From: Myxosarcina sp. GA_180221_E-2-1-MAG-40_15
GTDB lineage: Bacteria > Cyanobacteriota > Cyanobacteriia > Cyanobacteriales > Xenococcaceae
Assembly: GCA_020692205.1 (NCBI GenBank)
Contig: JAIMKV010000006.1
Span: forward strand, 12,244 to 76,243
Length of the DNA: 64,000 nucleotides
Direction of reading: 5' to 3'
This document shows positions 16,871 to 29,905 of the stretch, in pieces. The number at the start of each line of letters is the position of its first letter. The stretch's first letter is position 1. Made by a program: the position numbers and the translations under genes. The notes beneath the pieces were generated by a model. That model saw only the letters and a program-made list of their open reading frames with translations. It made no database searches and had not been told where the DNA came from.

Positions 16871-19225
16871 ATGCAGCCAACCTTCCCGTTAACCAGCAGC
16901 TCAACAGCCAATTCCGAGCCAAAAGCTTCAACTGGACTTAACCAGCAGCCGATCGCTAATCCTAATAGTTTAGGTAGCGTATTGCCTCAACTTGGTTCTT
17001 CATCGGCAATGATCCAGGTAGTCAGACGAGATGGTTCACTCACCCCCCTCAATATAACCAAAATTCGGTCTGTAGTTGAATGGGCCTGTAGCGAACAAAA
17101 TGTTAATCCAATTACCCTAGAAGCTGGTTTAACCACTAGGTTACGCAATGGTGTCACCACTAGAGATATTCAGGATAATTTAATCGACTGTGCTTTGGGA
17201 ATGTGTAGCCCTGATGAACCAGCGTGGCGTTATGTAGCGGGAAGACTACATATCTGGAATCTGTGGAAAGATACTCAGGTAAGTCGGGGATTTGGCTATG
17301 GAAACTACCCCGCAGCAGTGAAATTTCAGATCAATGCCCAACGTTACGATCGCCATATTTTAAAATACTCTAGGGCTGAACTAACTGAAGCAGGAACCTG
17401 GATTAATGCTGATTGGGATAAAGATTATGATTACGCTGGGGCGGTACTGTTAACTAAGCGTTATTTGTTAACCGATGAACTGCCTCAAGAGGCTTATCTC
17501 ACCTGTGCTTTGTTGCTTGCTGCTAATGAAAAGCCTGAAGTTAGGTTGAATGTAGCTAGATCTTTTTATGAAGCGATCGCACAACGAAAAATTTCTTTAG
17601 CCACGCCGATTTTGGCTAACTTAAGAGTGCCAAACGGCTCTTTAAGTAGCTGTTTTATTATTGGCATGGACGATAATTTAGAAAGCATTTTTGCCGAAAT
17701 TACCAATGCCGCCAGAATTTCTAAGAATGGTGGTGGCGTTGGCGTAAACGTAAGCCGAATCCGTGCTACTGGTAGTTGGGTAATGGGCAAAGATAATGCT
17801 TCTGGCGGCGTTATTCCCTGGATCAAGTTGCTGAATGATACGGCGATCGCCGTTAATCAAGGTGGACGTAGGGCTGGGGCAGTGACGGTTGGTTTAGATA
17901 TTTGGCATCTCGATGTACCTGAGTTTTTGGAGATGCAGGCAGAAAATGGCGATCGCCGTCGCAAAGCCTATGATGTCTTTCCTCAATTAGTAATCGTCGA
18001 CGAATTTATGCGTCGAGTCGAGCGATGCGAAAAGTGGACGTTGATAGATCCCTATGAAGTAAAAGAAAAACTTGGTATTGAGTTAGCAGAACTTTGGGGC
18101 GAAAACTTTGAAGCTGCTTATGCTCAAATTGAAGCCGAGATGGGTAATAAAATTACTCTCTACAAGCAGGTAGATGCTCGCGAATTGTTTAAACACATTA
18201 TGCGGAGTCAGGTAGAGACAGGAATGCCCTATCTGGCGTTTAAGGATACAATCAATCGGGCAAATCCCAACAAGCATGAAGGTTATATCCCTGGGGTAAA
18301 TCTCTGTTGTGAGAGCTTTAGCAACGTTAAGCCAGGGTTAGAGGCGCACTGCTGTAATTTAGTCTCGCTCAATTTAGCTAACCTGGAAAAGTCGGAAATA
18401 GCTAATGTTGCCCAATTAGCCGTGAGAATTCTGGATAATACGATTGAGATAACTAAGCCTCCCTTTGCCGATAGCAAAACCCATAACGATAAGTACCGCA
18501 CAATCGGCGTAGGCTGTATGGGTTTAGCTGACTGGCTGGCAAAACGCCATTTAACTTATGAAAGCCTAGGGGAAATTAGTCATCTGTTTGAAGAAGTTGG
18601 CTACTGGTGTACCGCCGCCTCGATGGAATTAGCCAAAGAACGTGGTACTTATGCTGCCTTTGCTGGTAGTGAATGGAGTCAAGGCAAACTACTAGGTTCT
18701 AAGTCTTTAGATGAGATTTTGGCACTTGCTCAAGACAAAGAGCGCTGGGTACAGTTAGCCGAAGATGTTCAAACCTACGGGATTCGTAACTCACATATTA
18801 CTGCGATCGCGCCTAATACTTCTTCTTCTCTGGTACAGGGTTGTACCGCAAGTATCCTACCTGCATACAGTAAGTTTTTCTACGACAAGTGGGCTAAAGG
18901 CACTGTACCTATTGCTCCACCCTTTATCGAAGATTGTTTTTGGTTCTATCGCGAAAATAAAAGTCTCGATCAGAAAATTGTCGTTAAAGCCGTTGCTACC
19001 ATGCAGCAGTGGATTGATACAGGCATTTCCATGGAATTATTGTTTAACCTTAATCAAGGAGTATATTTTCCCGATCAACCAGAAAGAGCAGTCAAAGCCA
19101 AAGATATTTTTGAAACCTTAATCATGGCATGGAAAGAAGGCTGTAAAGCAGTTTATTATATTCGCACTGTCCAAAAAGATGACTTCAAAGAATCTAGTGA
19201 AGCCTGTGTAGCCTGTGCCAATTAG
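16871..19225 (+). CDS. nrdA: Class I ribonucleoside-diphosphate reductase, alpha subunit
   Basis: 784 residues. Reduces NDPs to dNDPs in the cytosol together with a NrdB radical subunit. An ATP-cone allosteric domain spans ~48-140 (IQVVRRDGSLTPLNITKIRS). The active site shows N477-C479-E481 (GVNLCCESF, like NLC-x-E of E. coli), an upstream redox Cys (GSLSSCFIIGM) and the tandem radical-transfer Tyr762-Tyr763 (AVYYIRT) that marks class I. The C-terminal tail ends CVACAN, the thioredoxin-reactive CxxC. No nrdB lies nearby, so the two subunits are unlinked. It has ~50 poorly conserved residues before the cone. Likely NrdR-regulated (see the paired sites upstream). Confidence 0.93.
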   Translation: MQPTFPLTSSSTANSEPKASTGLNQQPIANPNSLGSVLPQLGSSSAMIQVVRRDGSLTPLNITKIRSVVEWACSEQNVNPITLEAGLTTRLRNGVTTRDIQDNLIDCALGMCSPDEPAWRYVAGRLHIWNLWKDTQVSRGFGYGNYPAAVKFQINAQRYDRHILKYSRAELTEAGTWINADWDKDYDYAGAVLLTKRYLLTDELPQEAYLTCALLLAANEKPEVRLNVARSFYEAIAQRKISLATPILANLRVPNGSLSSCFIIGMDDNLESIFAEITNAARISKNGGGVGVNVSRIRATGSWVMGKDNASGGVIPWIKLLNDTAIAVNQGGRRAGAVTVGLDIWHLDVPEFLEMQAENGDRRRKAYDVFPQLVIVDEFMRRVERCEKWTLIDPYEVKEKLGIELAELWGENFEAAYAQIEAEMGNKITLYKQVDARELFKHIMRSQVETGMPYLAFKDTINRANPNKHEGYIPGVNLCCESFSNVKPGLEAHCCNLVSLNLANLEKSEIANVAQLAVRILDNTIEITKPPFADSKTHNDKYRTIGVGCMGLADWLAKRHLTYESLGEISHLFEEVGYWCTAASMELAKERGTYAAFAGSEWSQGKLLGSKSLDEILALAQDKERWVQLAEDVQTYGIRNSHITAIAPNTSSSLVQGCTASILPAYSKFFYDKWAKGTVPIAPPFIEDCFWFYRENKSLDQKIVVKAVATMQQWIDTGISMELLFNLNQGVYFPDQPERAVKAKDIFETLIMAWKEGCKAVYYIRTVQKDDFKESSEACVACAN

Positions 19226-19297
19226 TTTTAGTATTCTTTAAATCGCTAAAGCTGCTTCTTTAGTCTGTTGGATTAGTGATCAAAAAAATCTAGTTGA

Positions 19298-20404
<1,107 letters not shown>

Positions 20405-20482
20405 TGGATCGATCTAGTTGAGCTATTAGGCGATCGCTCTTAAAGATTATATATTTAACTAAGGCGATCGCTGTACATTAAA

Positions 20483-22639
20483 TTAGGCACAGATAATTTT
20501 CTGGCGATCGACTCCTTGTAACACCCCGACTCCTCCTAAACGCTGAACCAATTTTGCCATTCTATCGGCAAAATGAATAACGCAAGGAAGACGACTATAA
20601 GCATATGCACTTGCCGGGTTTAACATAGATAATCTATCAATTTGACGAGCTAAAATTTCTAAAGGCGCATCTCCATAATCTCTAACTACTTGCAAAGGAC
20701 GCGCGCTTCCTCCCGCCTTGGCTTCAGAAGTAACAATACGAAAAGTATCTCCATCAGCTGATAAGATCGCTGTTCCAGATGATGCGTCTGTTAAAAATTC
20801 TGACTGATCAGGTAATATTGCCATTCTTCCTGCACCACTTTTTCTTACTCCCAAAACATCGACAGCAATATTTGCTTTATCTAACTCTGCAACTGTTTCT
20901 AAAAATTCGTCAGCTTGTACAAGACCATCTCGTAGAAGTAGTACACGTTTCGGCATTTTATTTTCTTGAGCCTGAAATCTAGTAATAATATTACTTACAG
21001 TACGCCAGACTGCTTGACCACTTATTGTTTCTCCTCGTTGCGCTTCAGGAATTTCCCAACCTAAATTTTGTCCGTTGGCTAAAACAGCAAACGCACTTGT
21101 ACCGTAATACATTTGTCTATTTGTTCCCGCATCAAAACCAATCACTACTTCTGCTGCGTATCGATCTTGAATTGGTTCTAATCCAACTGGCTGCCATTTT
21201 GCTTTCAGTAATAAACCTAGAACAATGTTAGCAATGCGATAATCTTCGTCTTTGAACATAGGCTGCATAAATTGAAGTGCAATATTAGCTTCTAAAGCTT
21301 CTCTTTGAAATTGAGCTTTTACCGTATTTTCTAACCAGGGGGTGACAACCAAAATAGTTTGAGTACCTTGATTTGCCCAACTCTGCCAGAATTGTTTACG
21401 TGCTAACGAACCATTTGGTAAATCCTGTTTATTTTTTGCAGATTCTAGAAAAATATTTACATCACTTTTCTTGGCTACACTTTCTAGCTTATTGCTAATA
21501 AATTTTGTCCAGCCACCGCTGTTTGTTAAATCCAAGCAACCAAACTGTTTTTCCCCAACACTATAACAGCCTACATCTAGACTCTTGTTCGGACGATTAA
21601 CCTTTGATGATTTAGTTAATAGTATAGGGGATTTACTCCTTAGAATAATGCCTTTTGCTTTTTGAGGTTGTATCCTAGTATCAATTATTGTTTGCTCAAC
21701 ATCGTAAATTTTTTGAGCCAACCATTTAGCTGTATTCTCCCCTTTTTTAAAGCGATTTTTAATAGATTGACGAGTTTGAGAAAAAACTTTAGCAGCTTCG
21801 TTTGAACCTCTCTCTTTTAAAATGCTTAAAATTTCCATTGTTATACTAGGTCTTAATCTAGTAGAAAGATGTGGTATTTCTTGATTTTTGCTATCTAAAT
21901 AAACAACCCTCGCATCCTTAATTTCAGTTTCTGTTGCAGGTATGTTTAATTTTCGATGATAATCTGCTAAACTCGCTCCTGTTGATAATATTACTTGCTC
22001 AGGGTTTTCATTACTAGTGCGAACTAGTTGCCAAGAAAGAAAATTATAGGTATTTCGTACCCACTTAATTGGAATATCAGAATAAGTTTGTAACCATTGT
22101 TCTAATGTCCAAGGAGAGTAAAAACGATGATGAGTATCAAGTTCAACTAATACCATGCCTGAAGAGTGAAGCTCTAAATCTAAACGAACCCCTGTGTGAA
22201 CCTCCCAACCTAAATCTTTGAGAATAACTTTATCGGCATTCCACCAAATAAATCCTCCTTCTGAAGCATTTTCCACTTGATTTTTTTTAGATCTTTGTCG
22301 AATTTCTTTACCTAACCAACGTCTTTCTAATCTTTCTAGAGCCTGTTTTTCAACTAAATTTTCTGGATTTAAAAGCTTAGTTTCTTGATGTCGCAAAGTC
22401 CAATCTTTATTACTTAAGTATCTGTCAGATATTTTTTCTTTAGTAATAATAGTTGAACCAAATTTTACTCCTGATGTATATCCAATTTTATAAGGAATAC
22501 TGTTGATTGCAGAATATTCTTTACCTAGTTCAGGAGATGACTCAAAATTGCATTTATAGATTTGAACAGTTTTATCCACCTCAGTTAATTTTTTAAGTGG
22601 AAAGCGATTTAAATAGACTTTAACGTCGGCTTGATTCAT
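20483..22639 (-). CDS. ago: Prokaryotic Argonaute, catalytically intact, stand-alone
   Basis: 718 residues, long-type pAgo. The N-terminal domain starts with a typical VYLNRFPLKKL, and a PAZ-like region includes TGASLADYHRKLNIP (~220-235). The MID domain is ~340-490. The PIWI domain from ~495 carries the full RNase H-like tetrad: D503 (VIGFDAGTN), E537 (AQRGETIS), D571 (LLLRDGL) and D692 (VIHFADRMAKL). It should be a guide-directed DNA or RNA nuclease. No nuclease, helicase or Sir2 partner is adjacent; ilvC is convergent and ndhB upstream is closed by a terminator, so it is monocistronic. Unlike its neighbours the gene contains no HIP1 octamer over 2.1 kb, suggesting acquisition. Closest known type is probably the SeAgo-like cyanobacterial group. 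Confidence 0.93.
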   Translation of the reverse strand: MNQADVKVYLNRFPLKKLTEVDKTVQIYKCNFESSPELGKEYSAINSIPYKIGYTSGVKFGSTIITKEKISDRYLSNKDWTLRHQETKLLNPENLVEKQALERLERRWLGKEIRQRSKKNQVENASEGGFIWWNADKVILKDLGWEVHTGVRLDLELHSSGMVLVELDTHHRFYSPWTLEQWLQTYSDIPIKWVRNTYNFLSWQLVRTSNENPEQVILSTGASLADYHRKLNIPATETEIKDARVVYLDSKNQEIPHLSTRLRPSITMEILSILKERGSNEAAKVFSQTRQSIKNRFKKGENTAKWLAQKIYDVEQTIIDTRIQPQKAKGIILRSKSPILLTKSSKVNRPNKSLDVGCYSVGEKQFGCLDLTNSGGWTKFISNKLESVAKKSDVNIFLESAKNKQDLPNGSLARKQFWQSWANQGTQTILVVTPWLENTVKAQFQREALEANIALQFMQPMFKDEDYRIANIVLGLLLKAKWQPVGLEPIQDRYAAEVVIGFDAGTNRQMYYGTSAFAVLANGQNLGWEIPEAQRGETISGQAVWRTVSNIITRFQAQENKMPKRVLLLRDGLVQADEFLETVAELDKANIAVDVLGVRKSGAGRMAILPDQSEFLTDASSGTAILSADGDTFRIVTSEAKAGGSARPLQVVRDYGDAPLEILARQIDRLSMLNPASAYAYSRLPCVIHFADRMAKLVQRLGGVGVLQGVDRQKIICA

Positions 22640-22693
22640 TCACGTAAGTTTGTTTAGTTTTTGATTCGTGCAAATAATTGAGATTGTATCTCC

Positions 22694-22721
22694 TAAAAAA
22701 ATAGCCTGCAAAAGCAGACTA
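22694..22721 (-). terminator. Rho-independent terminator of ndhB
   Basis: On the minus strand: TAGTCTGC, loop TTTT, GCAGGCTA, then TTTTTTT. This is a stem with one mismatch and a clean T-run, placed 24 bp after the ndhB stop and before the Argonaute start. Confidence 0.75.
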
Positions 22722-22744
22722 AAGGTAAGTATTATTTGACTGAA

Positions 22745-24340
22745 TTAATTAGTTAATTGTCGATCAATTAAATCATCTACTTTAGAGATTTGAACTTTGC
22801 TTGGAGGTATTTGTATTTCTTGAGTAATAATCGCCGATCGCAAAATTGGCGTAGTCGCAACAGAATTACTGCTGAGGGTAAACAAAGGATTAGATAAAAT
22901 TCCCGCTAAGGAAGTAATAATTGCTGAAGCTACAATACCTACTTGTAAAGGTCGCATACCTGGAAGCTTCCAGTTGATCGTCGGGTAGTTTTTCACCGAG
23001 TCGGACATTTCTTGAGGTTCTTTTACTACCATCATTTTGACGACGCGGATGTAGTAGTAAATCGAGATAACGCTGGTGATTAGACCAAGTAAGACTAAGC
23101 CATAAAGCCCAGCCTGCCAACCTGCCCAGAAAAGGTAAATCTTGCCAAAGAAGCCCGCCATTGGCGGAATACCGCCCAAGGAAAGTAAGCAGATACTCAA
23201 GCACAGAGTCAGCAAAGGATCTTTTTGATATAAACCTGCATACTCACTAATTTGGTCAGTACCTGTACGCAGCGAGAAAAGGATAATACAGGTAAAAGCC
23301 CCCAAATTCATAAATAAATAGATAAATAAATAAAAGATCATGCTGGAATAGCCATTATCTGTCCCAGCAATCAAACCAATCATCACAAAGCCAGCTTGGG
23401 CGATGGATGAATAGGCCAACATCCGCTTGATGCTAGTTTGTGCTAGGGCCACCACATTACCCAGTACCATACTGAGAATTGCCAGGGCGGTAAAGATAAA
23501 ATGCCATTGTTCGGTTAATGAACCAAAGGCTGTGACTAAAAGACGAATAGCTAGGGCAAAACCCGCTGCTTTTGAACCAACAGACAAAAAAGCTACCACA
23601 GGAGTAGGTGAACCTTCATAAACGTCTGGTGTCCACTGGTGGAAAGGGACTGCCGAGATTTTAAACGCAATACCCGCAATGACAAATACTAGAGAAATCG
23701 CTAACCCCAAAGACTGTAGCCCGTTGATGGCTGTGACGCTACTGGCGATCGCATTAAGATTTGTTTCTCCCCCAGACAAGCCATAAAGCAACGACATTCC
23801 ATAAAGAAAAATTGCCGAACTAGCTGCACCGATCAGCAGGTACTTCAGCGCAGCTTCGTTAGAACGAGGATCGCGCTTCATGTAGCCCGTCATCAGGTAA
23901 GAAGAGATACTCAACATCTCTAGAGAGATAAACACCATCGTTAGCTCATTTGCCCCACAGAGGAACATGCCCCCGAGAGTGGCTGTAAGCATAATCGCCA
24001 TGAATTCTGCCAAAGATGTTCCTGATTGCTGAATATAGCGAATAGACATCGGGATCGTAACCATTGCCGAGAGGGCGACAATCCCTCGAAAGACAATGCT
24101 AAGATTGTCACCACTAAATGAGCCGAGAAAAGCGATCGCATTGGGGTTGTTCCATTGAAAGAAGAGAGCCACAAGACTGCTAAACAAGCCAGCGATTGCC
24201 AGGTACGGCAACCAACGAGAGGAACTACGACCAAAGATTATATCGCCTACTAAAACAGCCATGATCGTGACGATGACAATGCCCTCAGGCAAAATTGTCG
24301 CTGCATGAAGCTGAGAGGCTACACTGCTAGAAAAATCCAT
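22745..24340 (-). CDS. ndhB: NAD(P)H-quinone oxidoreductase subunit 2 (NdhB)
   Basis: Membrane subunit of the NDH-1 complex, an antiporter-like proton-pumping protein used in respiration, cyclic electron flow and CO2 uptake. About 14 hydrophobic helices, with the conserved stretch [20 protein letters not shown], then [16 protein letters not shown] and [18 protein letters not shown]-like [15 protein letters not shown] place the start at the ATG of [11 protein letters not shown] (24340), which matches cyanobacterial NdhB; a 10-residue upstream extension to 24370 is possible. A strong terminator follows. Confidence 0.95.
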   Translation of the reverse strand: MDFSSSVASQLHAATILPEGIVIVTIMAVLVGDIIFGRSSSRWLPYLAIAGLFSSLVALFFQWNNPNAIAFLGSFSGDNLSIVFRGIVALSAMVTIPMSIRYIQQSGTSLAEFMAIMLTATLGGMFLCGANELTMVFISLEMLSISSYLMTGYMKRDPRSNEAALKYLLIGAASSAIFLYGMSLLYGLSGGETNLNAIASSVTAINGLQSLGLAISLVFVIAGIAFKISAVPFHQWTPDVYEGSPTPVVAFLSVGSKAAGFALAIRLLVTAFGSLTEQWHFIFTALAILSMVLGNVVALAQTSIKRMLAYSSIAQAGFVMIGLIAGTDNGYSSMIFYLFIYLFMNLGAFTCIILFSLRTGTDQISEYAGLYQKDPLLTLCLSICLLSLGGIPPMAGFFGKIYLFWAGWQAGLYGLVLLGLITSVISIYYYIRVVKMMVVKEPQEMSDSVKNYPTINWKLPGMRPLQVGIVASAIITSLAGILSNPLFTLSSNSVATTPILRSAIITQEIQIPPSKVQISKVDDLIDRQLTN

Positions 24341-24622
24341 AGATTTAGGTATTGTCAGATATAGATACAATTGAAAAATTGCTGTAAGAGCTATACAAAG
24401 GATTGTAACTCTCGATCTTTATTCTGTTTCAGCTTATTATGTTTTGGCTTTTTAATAAACTTAAGCATCAACTTTTAGCAAATCTTGGTTATGGTGAAAA
24501 CAACACCTAAACAACCTAAACAAAAAAGATGTTTGTCGTTTGAGGGATTATAACTATAGATTAGAAAATAAATCTCTATTAAAATCAAACCCTGCTATTA
24601 AACTTTCGTTAACTTCATCTCT

Positions 24623-27325
<2,703 letters not shown>

Positions 27326-27338
27326 GAAGTCAGGAGTC

Positions 27339-27413
27339 GTAGGGGCGAACGCCCTAAAGGATTAGCTTCCCTAAAGGACTCGCTTCGCATCGCGCGTCGC
27401 CGTTCGCCCCTAC
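27339..27413. repeat. Interspersed inverted repeat after topA
   Basis: GTAGGGGCGAACG (27339-27351) and CGTTCGCCCCTAC (27401-27413) form a perfect 13-bp stem around a 49-base interior made of the modules CCTAAAGGA, GCTTCGCATC and GCGCGTCGC. The same interior modules occur near 9.7 kb. It probably also ends topA transcription. Confidence 0.75.
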
Positions 27414-27445
27414 AGAAGTCATAAGTTGAGAGGAATAATAACAAT

Positions 27446-28045
27446 ATGTCCTTAAAAATCACGGCAAAAATTCTTAGAGCGATCGCGCAGTTAGCCGCAG
27501 GCATCGCAGGTATAGAAATAGCCATGCTGGTGGCATTAACTCCTGCCATAGCGCAAAATTACGCTTCTAGATCGACTGAATCTATCTCTGCCGCCGAGAA
27601 ACTGTCTCATCAAGGAAAAGCGAAAGCCGAGATCCAAGACTATCGAGGCGCGATCGCCGATCTTAGTCAAGCTATACAGCTTAATCCTAACGAAGCAGAT
27701 TTCTATTATCAGCGCGGTTTAATCCTCGCTAGCCTATCAGACAGACAAGCTGCGGTTCGAGACTTTGATGATGCAATTCTACGGAATCCCAACCATGCCT
27801 GGGCGTATCTACATCGAGGAGGAATATCTTTAAATTTCGGTTCCAGCTATCAAATCACTGATTATCGAGGTTTCAATTACCGACTTGACAACATTGTCGG
27901 CGATCAAAGAGGAGATGCTAGAGCCATGTTAGATCTGCGCACAGCCAGAGATTTGTTTGCTCAACAGGGCGATCGCGCAGGATATCAAACAGCAGACAAA
28001 CTAATTCATCACTTTAGCAGAGATGTGGAACAAAGAGCCAGTTAA
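27446..28045 (+). CDS. Secreted TPR-repeat protein
   Basis: 199 residues. An N-terminal hydrophobic segment (IAMLVALTPAIAQNY) after a basic start looks like a signal peptide with cleavage near AIAQ. Three TPR-like units follow: AEIQDYRGAIADLSQAIQLN, then the unit with RQAAVRDFDDAILRNP, then a degenerate unit with SSYQITDYRGF inserted, and a C-terminal TARDLFAQQGDRAGYQTADK. Likely periplasmic or lumenal scaffold of unknown partner. It lies on the same strand as the DUF1400 hydrolase 96 bp downstream. Confidence 0.7.
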   Translation: MSLKITAKILRAIAQLAAGIAGIEIAMLVALTPAIAQNYASRSTESISAAEKLSHQGKAKAEIQDYRGAIADLSQAIQLNPNEADFYYQRGLILASLSDRQAAVRDFDDAILRNPNHAWAYLHRGGISLNFGSSYQITDYRGFNYRLDNIVGDQRGDARAMLDLRTARDLFAQQGDRAGYQTADKLIHHFSRDVEQRAS

Positions 28046-28141
28046 AATTTTTGGTGGCAACTAAACATTAACCACCAACTACTAACTACTAATAATTCTC
28101 TAAACTAAAAGATAGTCCTGTTAGATAAATCATTAAATTCG

Positions 28142-29767
28142 GTGGTGATTGCGCAAAATATTAGGTCTGGTCTTATTTCTTTGATTTTAGGTGTTTCTTC
28201 TGTCTTATTTTCCTTTTCAGTTACAGCAGCAGAAAGAATTACGTTTAATTATCCGCCCTTTGGTCAGTTTGATATTAAAGTCGCAGATCTCGAAGCTTTT
28301 GCTACTAAAGGGGAAATAACTGCCGAACTTGCCTACTATCTTGACCGCTTGCCACCACAGCAGCTAGCAAGACTGCCAGAGATCTTGTCTACTCCTCTAG
28401 AATTTGATCCTCTAACTATCGCTAAATTTAGCAATTCAAGTGTTGGAGAAGTGGTACTCGAGAATTTTGGCAAAGGTATTAGAGGCGATGTAAAACGCAA
28501 TGGTTTTTATGCCTTAAGAGGAGCAATTATTGCTGCTGCTTTCGATGATCAAGGATTAACCGTAATCAATTTATTACGTCAATTTCCTTTGTCAACAGTT
28601 TATCTGGATTTAAAGGTATTGACTCGGTATATTCAACGAGGAACAGCACTTTCTAAAAACCGTGCCGCAATTAACCAGGCTTGGTTTGCCGATAATGAGT
28701 ATCAACAAGGTACAAATAACCCCAATAACGATCATACTAAACTTGAGCGACTACCAGAGCTGAAAATTCAAGGCAAATACACTTGGCACAAACAAACCAT
28801 TGCTTACCATAATCCTCGTCGCCCCAATCCAGGATACTTGGATCTTTATCAGCCATCAACAGAACAACCTGTTCCTTTAATTGTTATTTCTCATGGTGTG
28901 GCTTCTAGCCGCCTCACCTTTGCTTATTTAGCCAAACATCTAGTTTCTCATGGTTTTGCTGTAGCTGTAATTGAACATAATGATATTAGTCTGAATAAGT
29001 TTGATCGATTTTTGACAGGACAGGAGCGATTTCCTGAACCAAATAATTTAATCGATCAGCCTTTAGATGTAAAATACGTCCTTGACCAATTAGAATCAAA
29101 ATCTAAGATTAATCTGCAACAGGTAGGAATAATTGGTCAGTCTTTTGGCGGTTATACCTCTTTAGCTTTAGCAGGAGGAGAACTAATTGCTGACCAAACA
29201 GCTACAGAGTGTGACCCAGAAAATTATCGAGATGTCGTCTTAGATTTATCTTCTTTGGCCAAATGTACTTTAAATGAATTAAATCAACCTCGCATCCAGT
29301 TGAAAGATCCACGAATTAAGGCGGCGATCGCCATCAATCCGATGGGAAAAATTTTTGGTCAAGCTGGAATGAGTTCGATCCAAGTACCCACGATGCTGAT
29401 TGGGGGGACAAATGATTTAATCATGCCTCCTGTCATCGAACAAATTAGACCCTTTAGCTGGTTAGATCAAGATTTGGATAAATATCTGGTGTTGTTTAAA
29501 CCAGGAACACACTTTAGTTTTTTGCAAGAGGGTTTAGGGGTTTTACCCGTACCCGATACAGTTGTCGGGCCTAGTCCAACTTCGGCCTATCCTGCTTTAA
29601 AAACTTTAAGCACCGCTTTTTTTAAAGTTTATCTTGCTCAACAACCAGAATATCAAACCTATTTACAAAGCGATCGCTCGAATCAAATCAGCAACAATGC
29701 CTTTGAATTGTCGATTATTCGTTCCCTAACTACAACACAACTGGAAGAAATAGTTAACAATAACTAG
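28142..29767 (+). CDS. Secreted alpha/beta hydrolase with DUF1400 domain
   Basis: 541 residues from a GTG start. The signal peptide is ISLILGVSSVLFSFSVTAAE. Residues ~30-115 form the DUF1400 domain common before cyanobacterial hydrolases (ITFNYPPFGQFDIKVADLEA, then LPPQQLARLPEIL). The hydrolase domain begins near 215 and has the oxyanion region VISHGVASSRLTFAYLA, the nucleophile elbow GQSFGGYTS, the acid region GGTNDLIMPP and a catalytic His candidate in KPGTHFSFL. Probably an exported esterase or lipase; the substrate is unknown. Confidence 0.82.
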   Translation: MVIAQNIRSGLISLILGVSSVLFSFSVTAAERITFNYPPFGQFDIKVADLEAFATKGEITAELAYYLDRLPPQQLARLPEILSTPLEFDPLTIAKFSNSSVGEVVLENFGKGIRGDVKRNGFYALRGAIIAAAFDDQGLTVINLLRQFPLSTVYLDLKVLTRYIQRGTALSKNRAAINQAWFADNEYQQGTNNPNNDHTKLERLPELKIQGKYTWHKQTIAYHNPRRPNPGYLDLYQPSTEQPVPLIVISHGVASSRLTFAYLAKHLVSHGFAVAVIEHNDISLNKFDRFLTGQERFPEPNNLIDQPLDVKYVLDQLESKSKINLQQVGIIGQSFGGYTSLALAGGELIADQTATECDPENYRDVVLDLSSLAKCTLNELNQPRIQLKDPRIKAAIAINPMGKIFGQAGMSSIQVPTMLIGGTNDLIMPPVIEQIRPFSWLDQDLDKYLVLFKPGTHFSFLQEGLGVLPVPDTVVGPSPTSAYPALKTLSTAFFKVYLAQQPEYQTYLQSDRSNQISNNAFELSIIRSLTTTQLEEIVNNN

Positions 29768-29867
29768 ACGAACAAGATCTCAGCATTTCTGATTGAGCAA
29801 AAAAAGATGCCCTGTTTAGGACATCTGCTTTAATTGATTTAATCTATAATTCCCTGAGCAATTGAGC

Positions 29868-29901
29868 AAATAAAGTTAACTGCTTGCGGTTAACTTTATT
29901 T
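29868..29901. terminator. Perfect 13-bp hairpin between esterase and glgP
   Basis: AAATAAAGTTAAC (29868-29880), loop of 8 nt, GTTAACTTTATTT (29889-29901). It starts 4 bp beyond the glgP stop codon and is A-rich on one arm and T-rich on the other, so it can serve both convergent genes. Confidence 0.75.
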
Positions 29902-29905
29902 AGTG

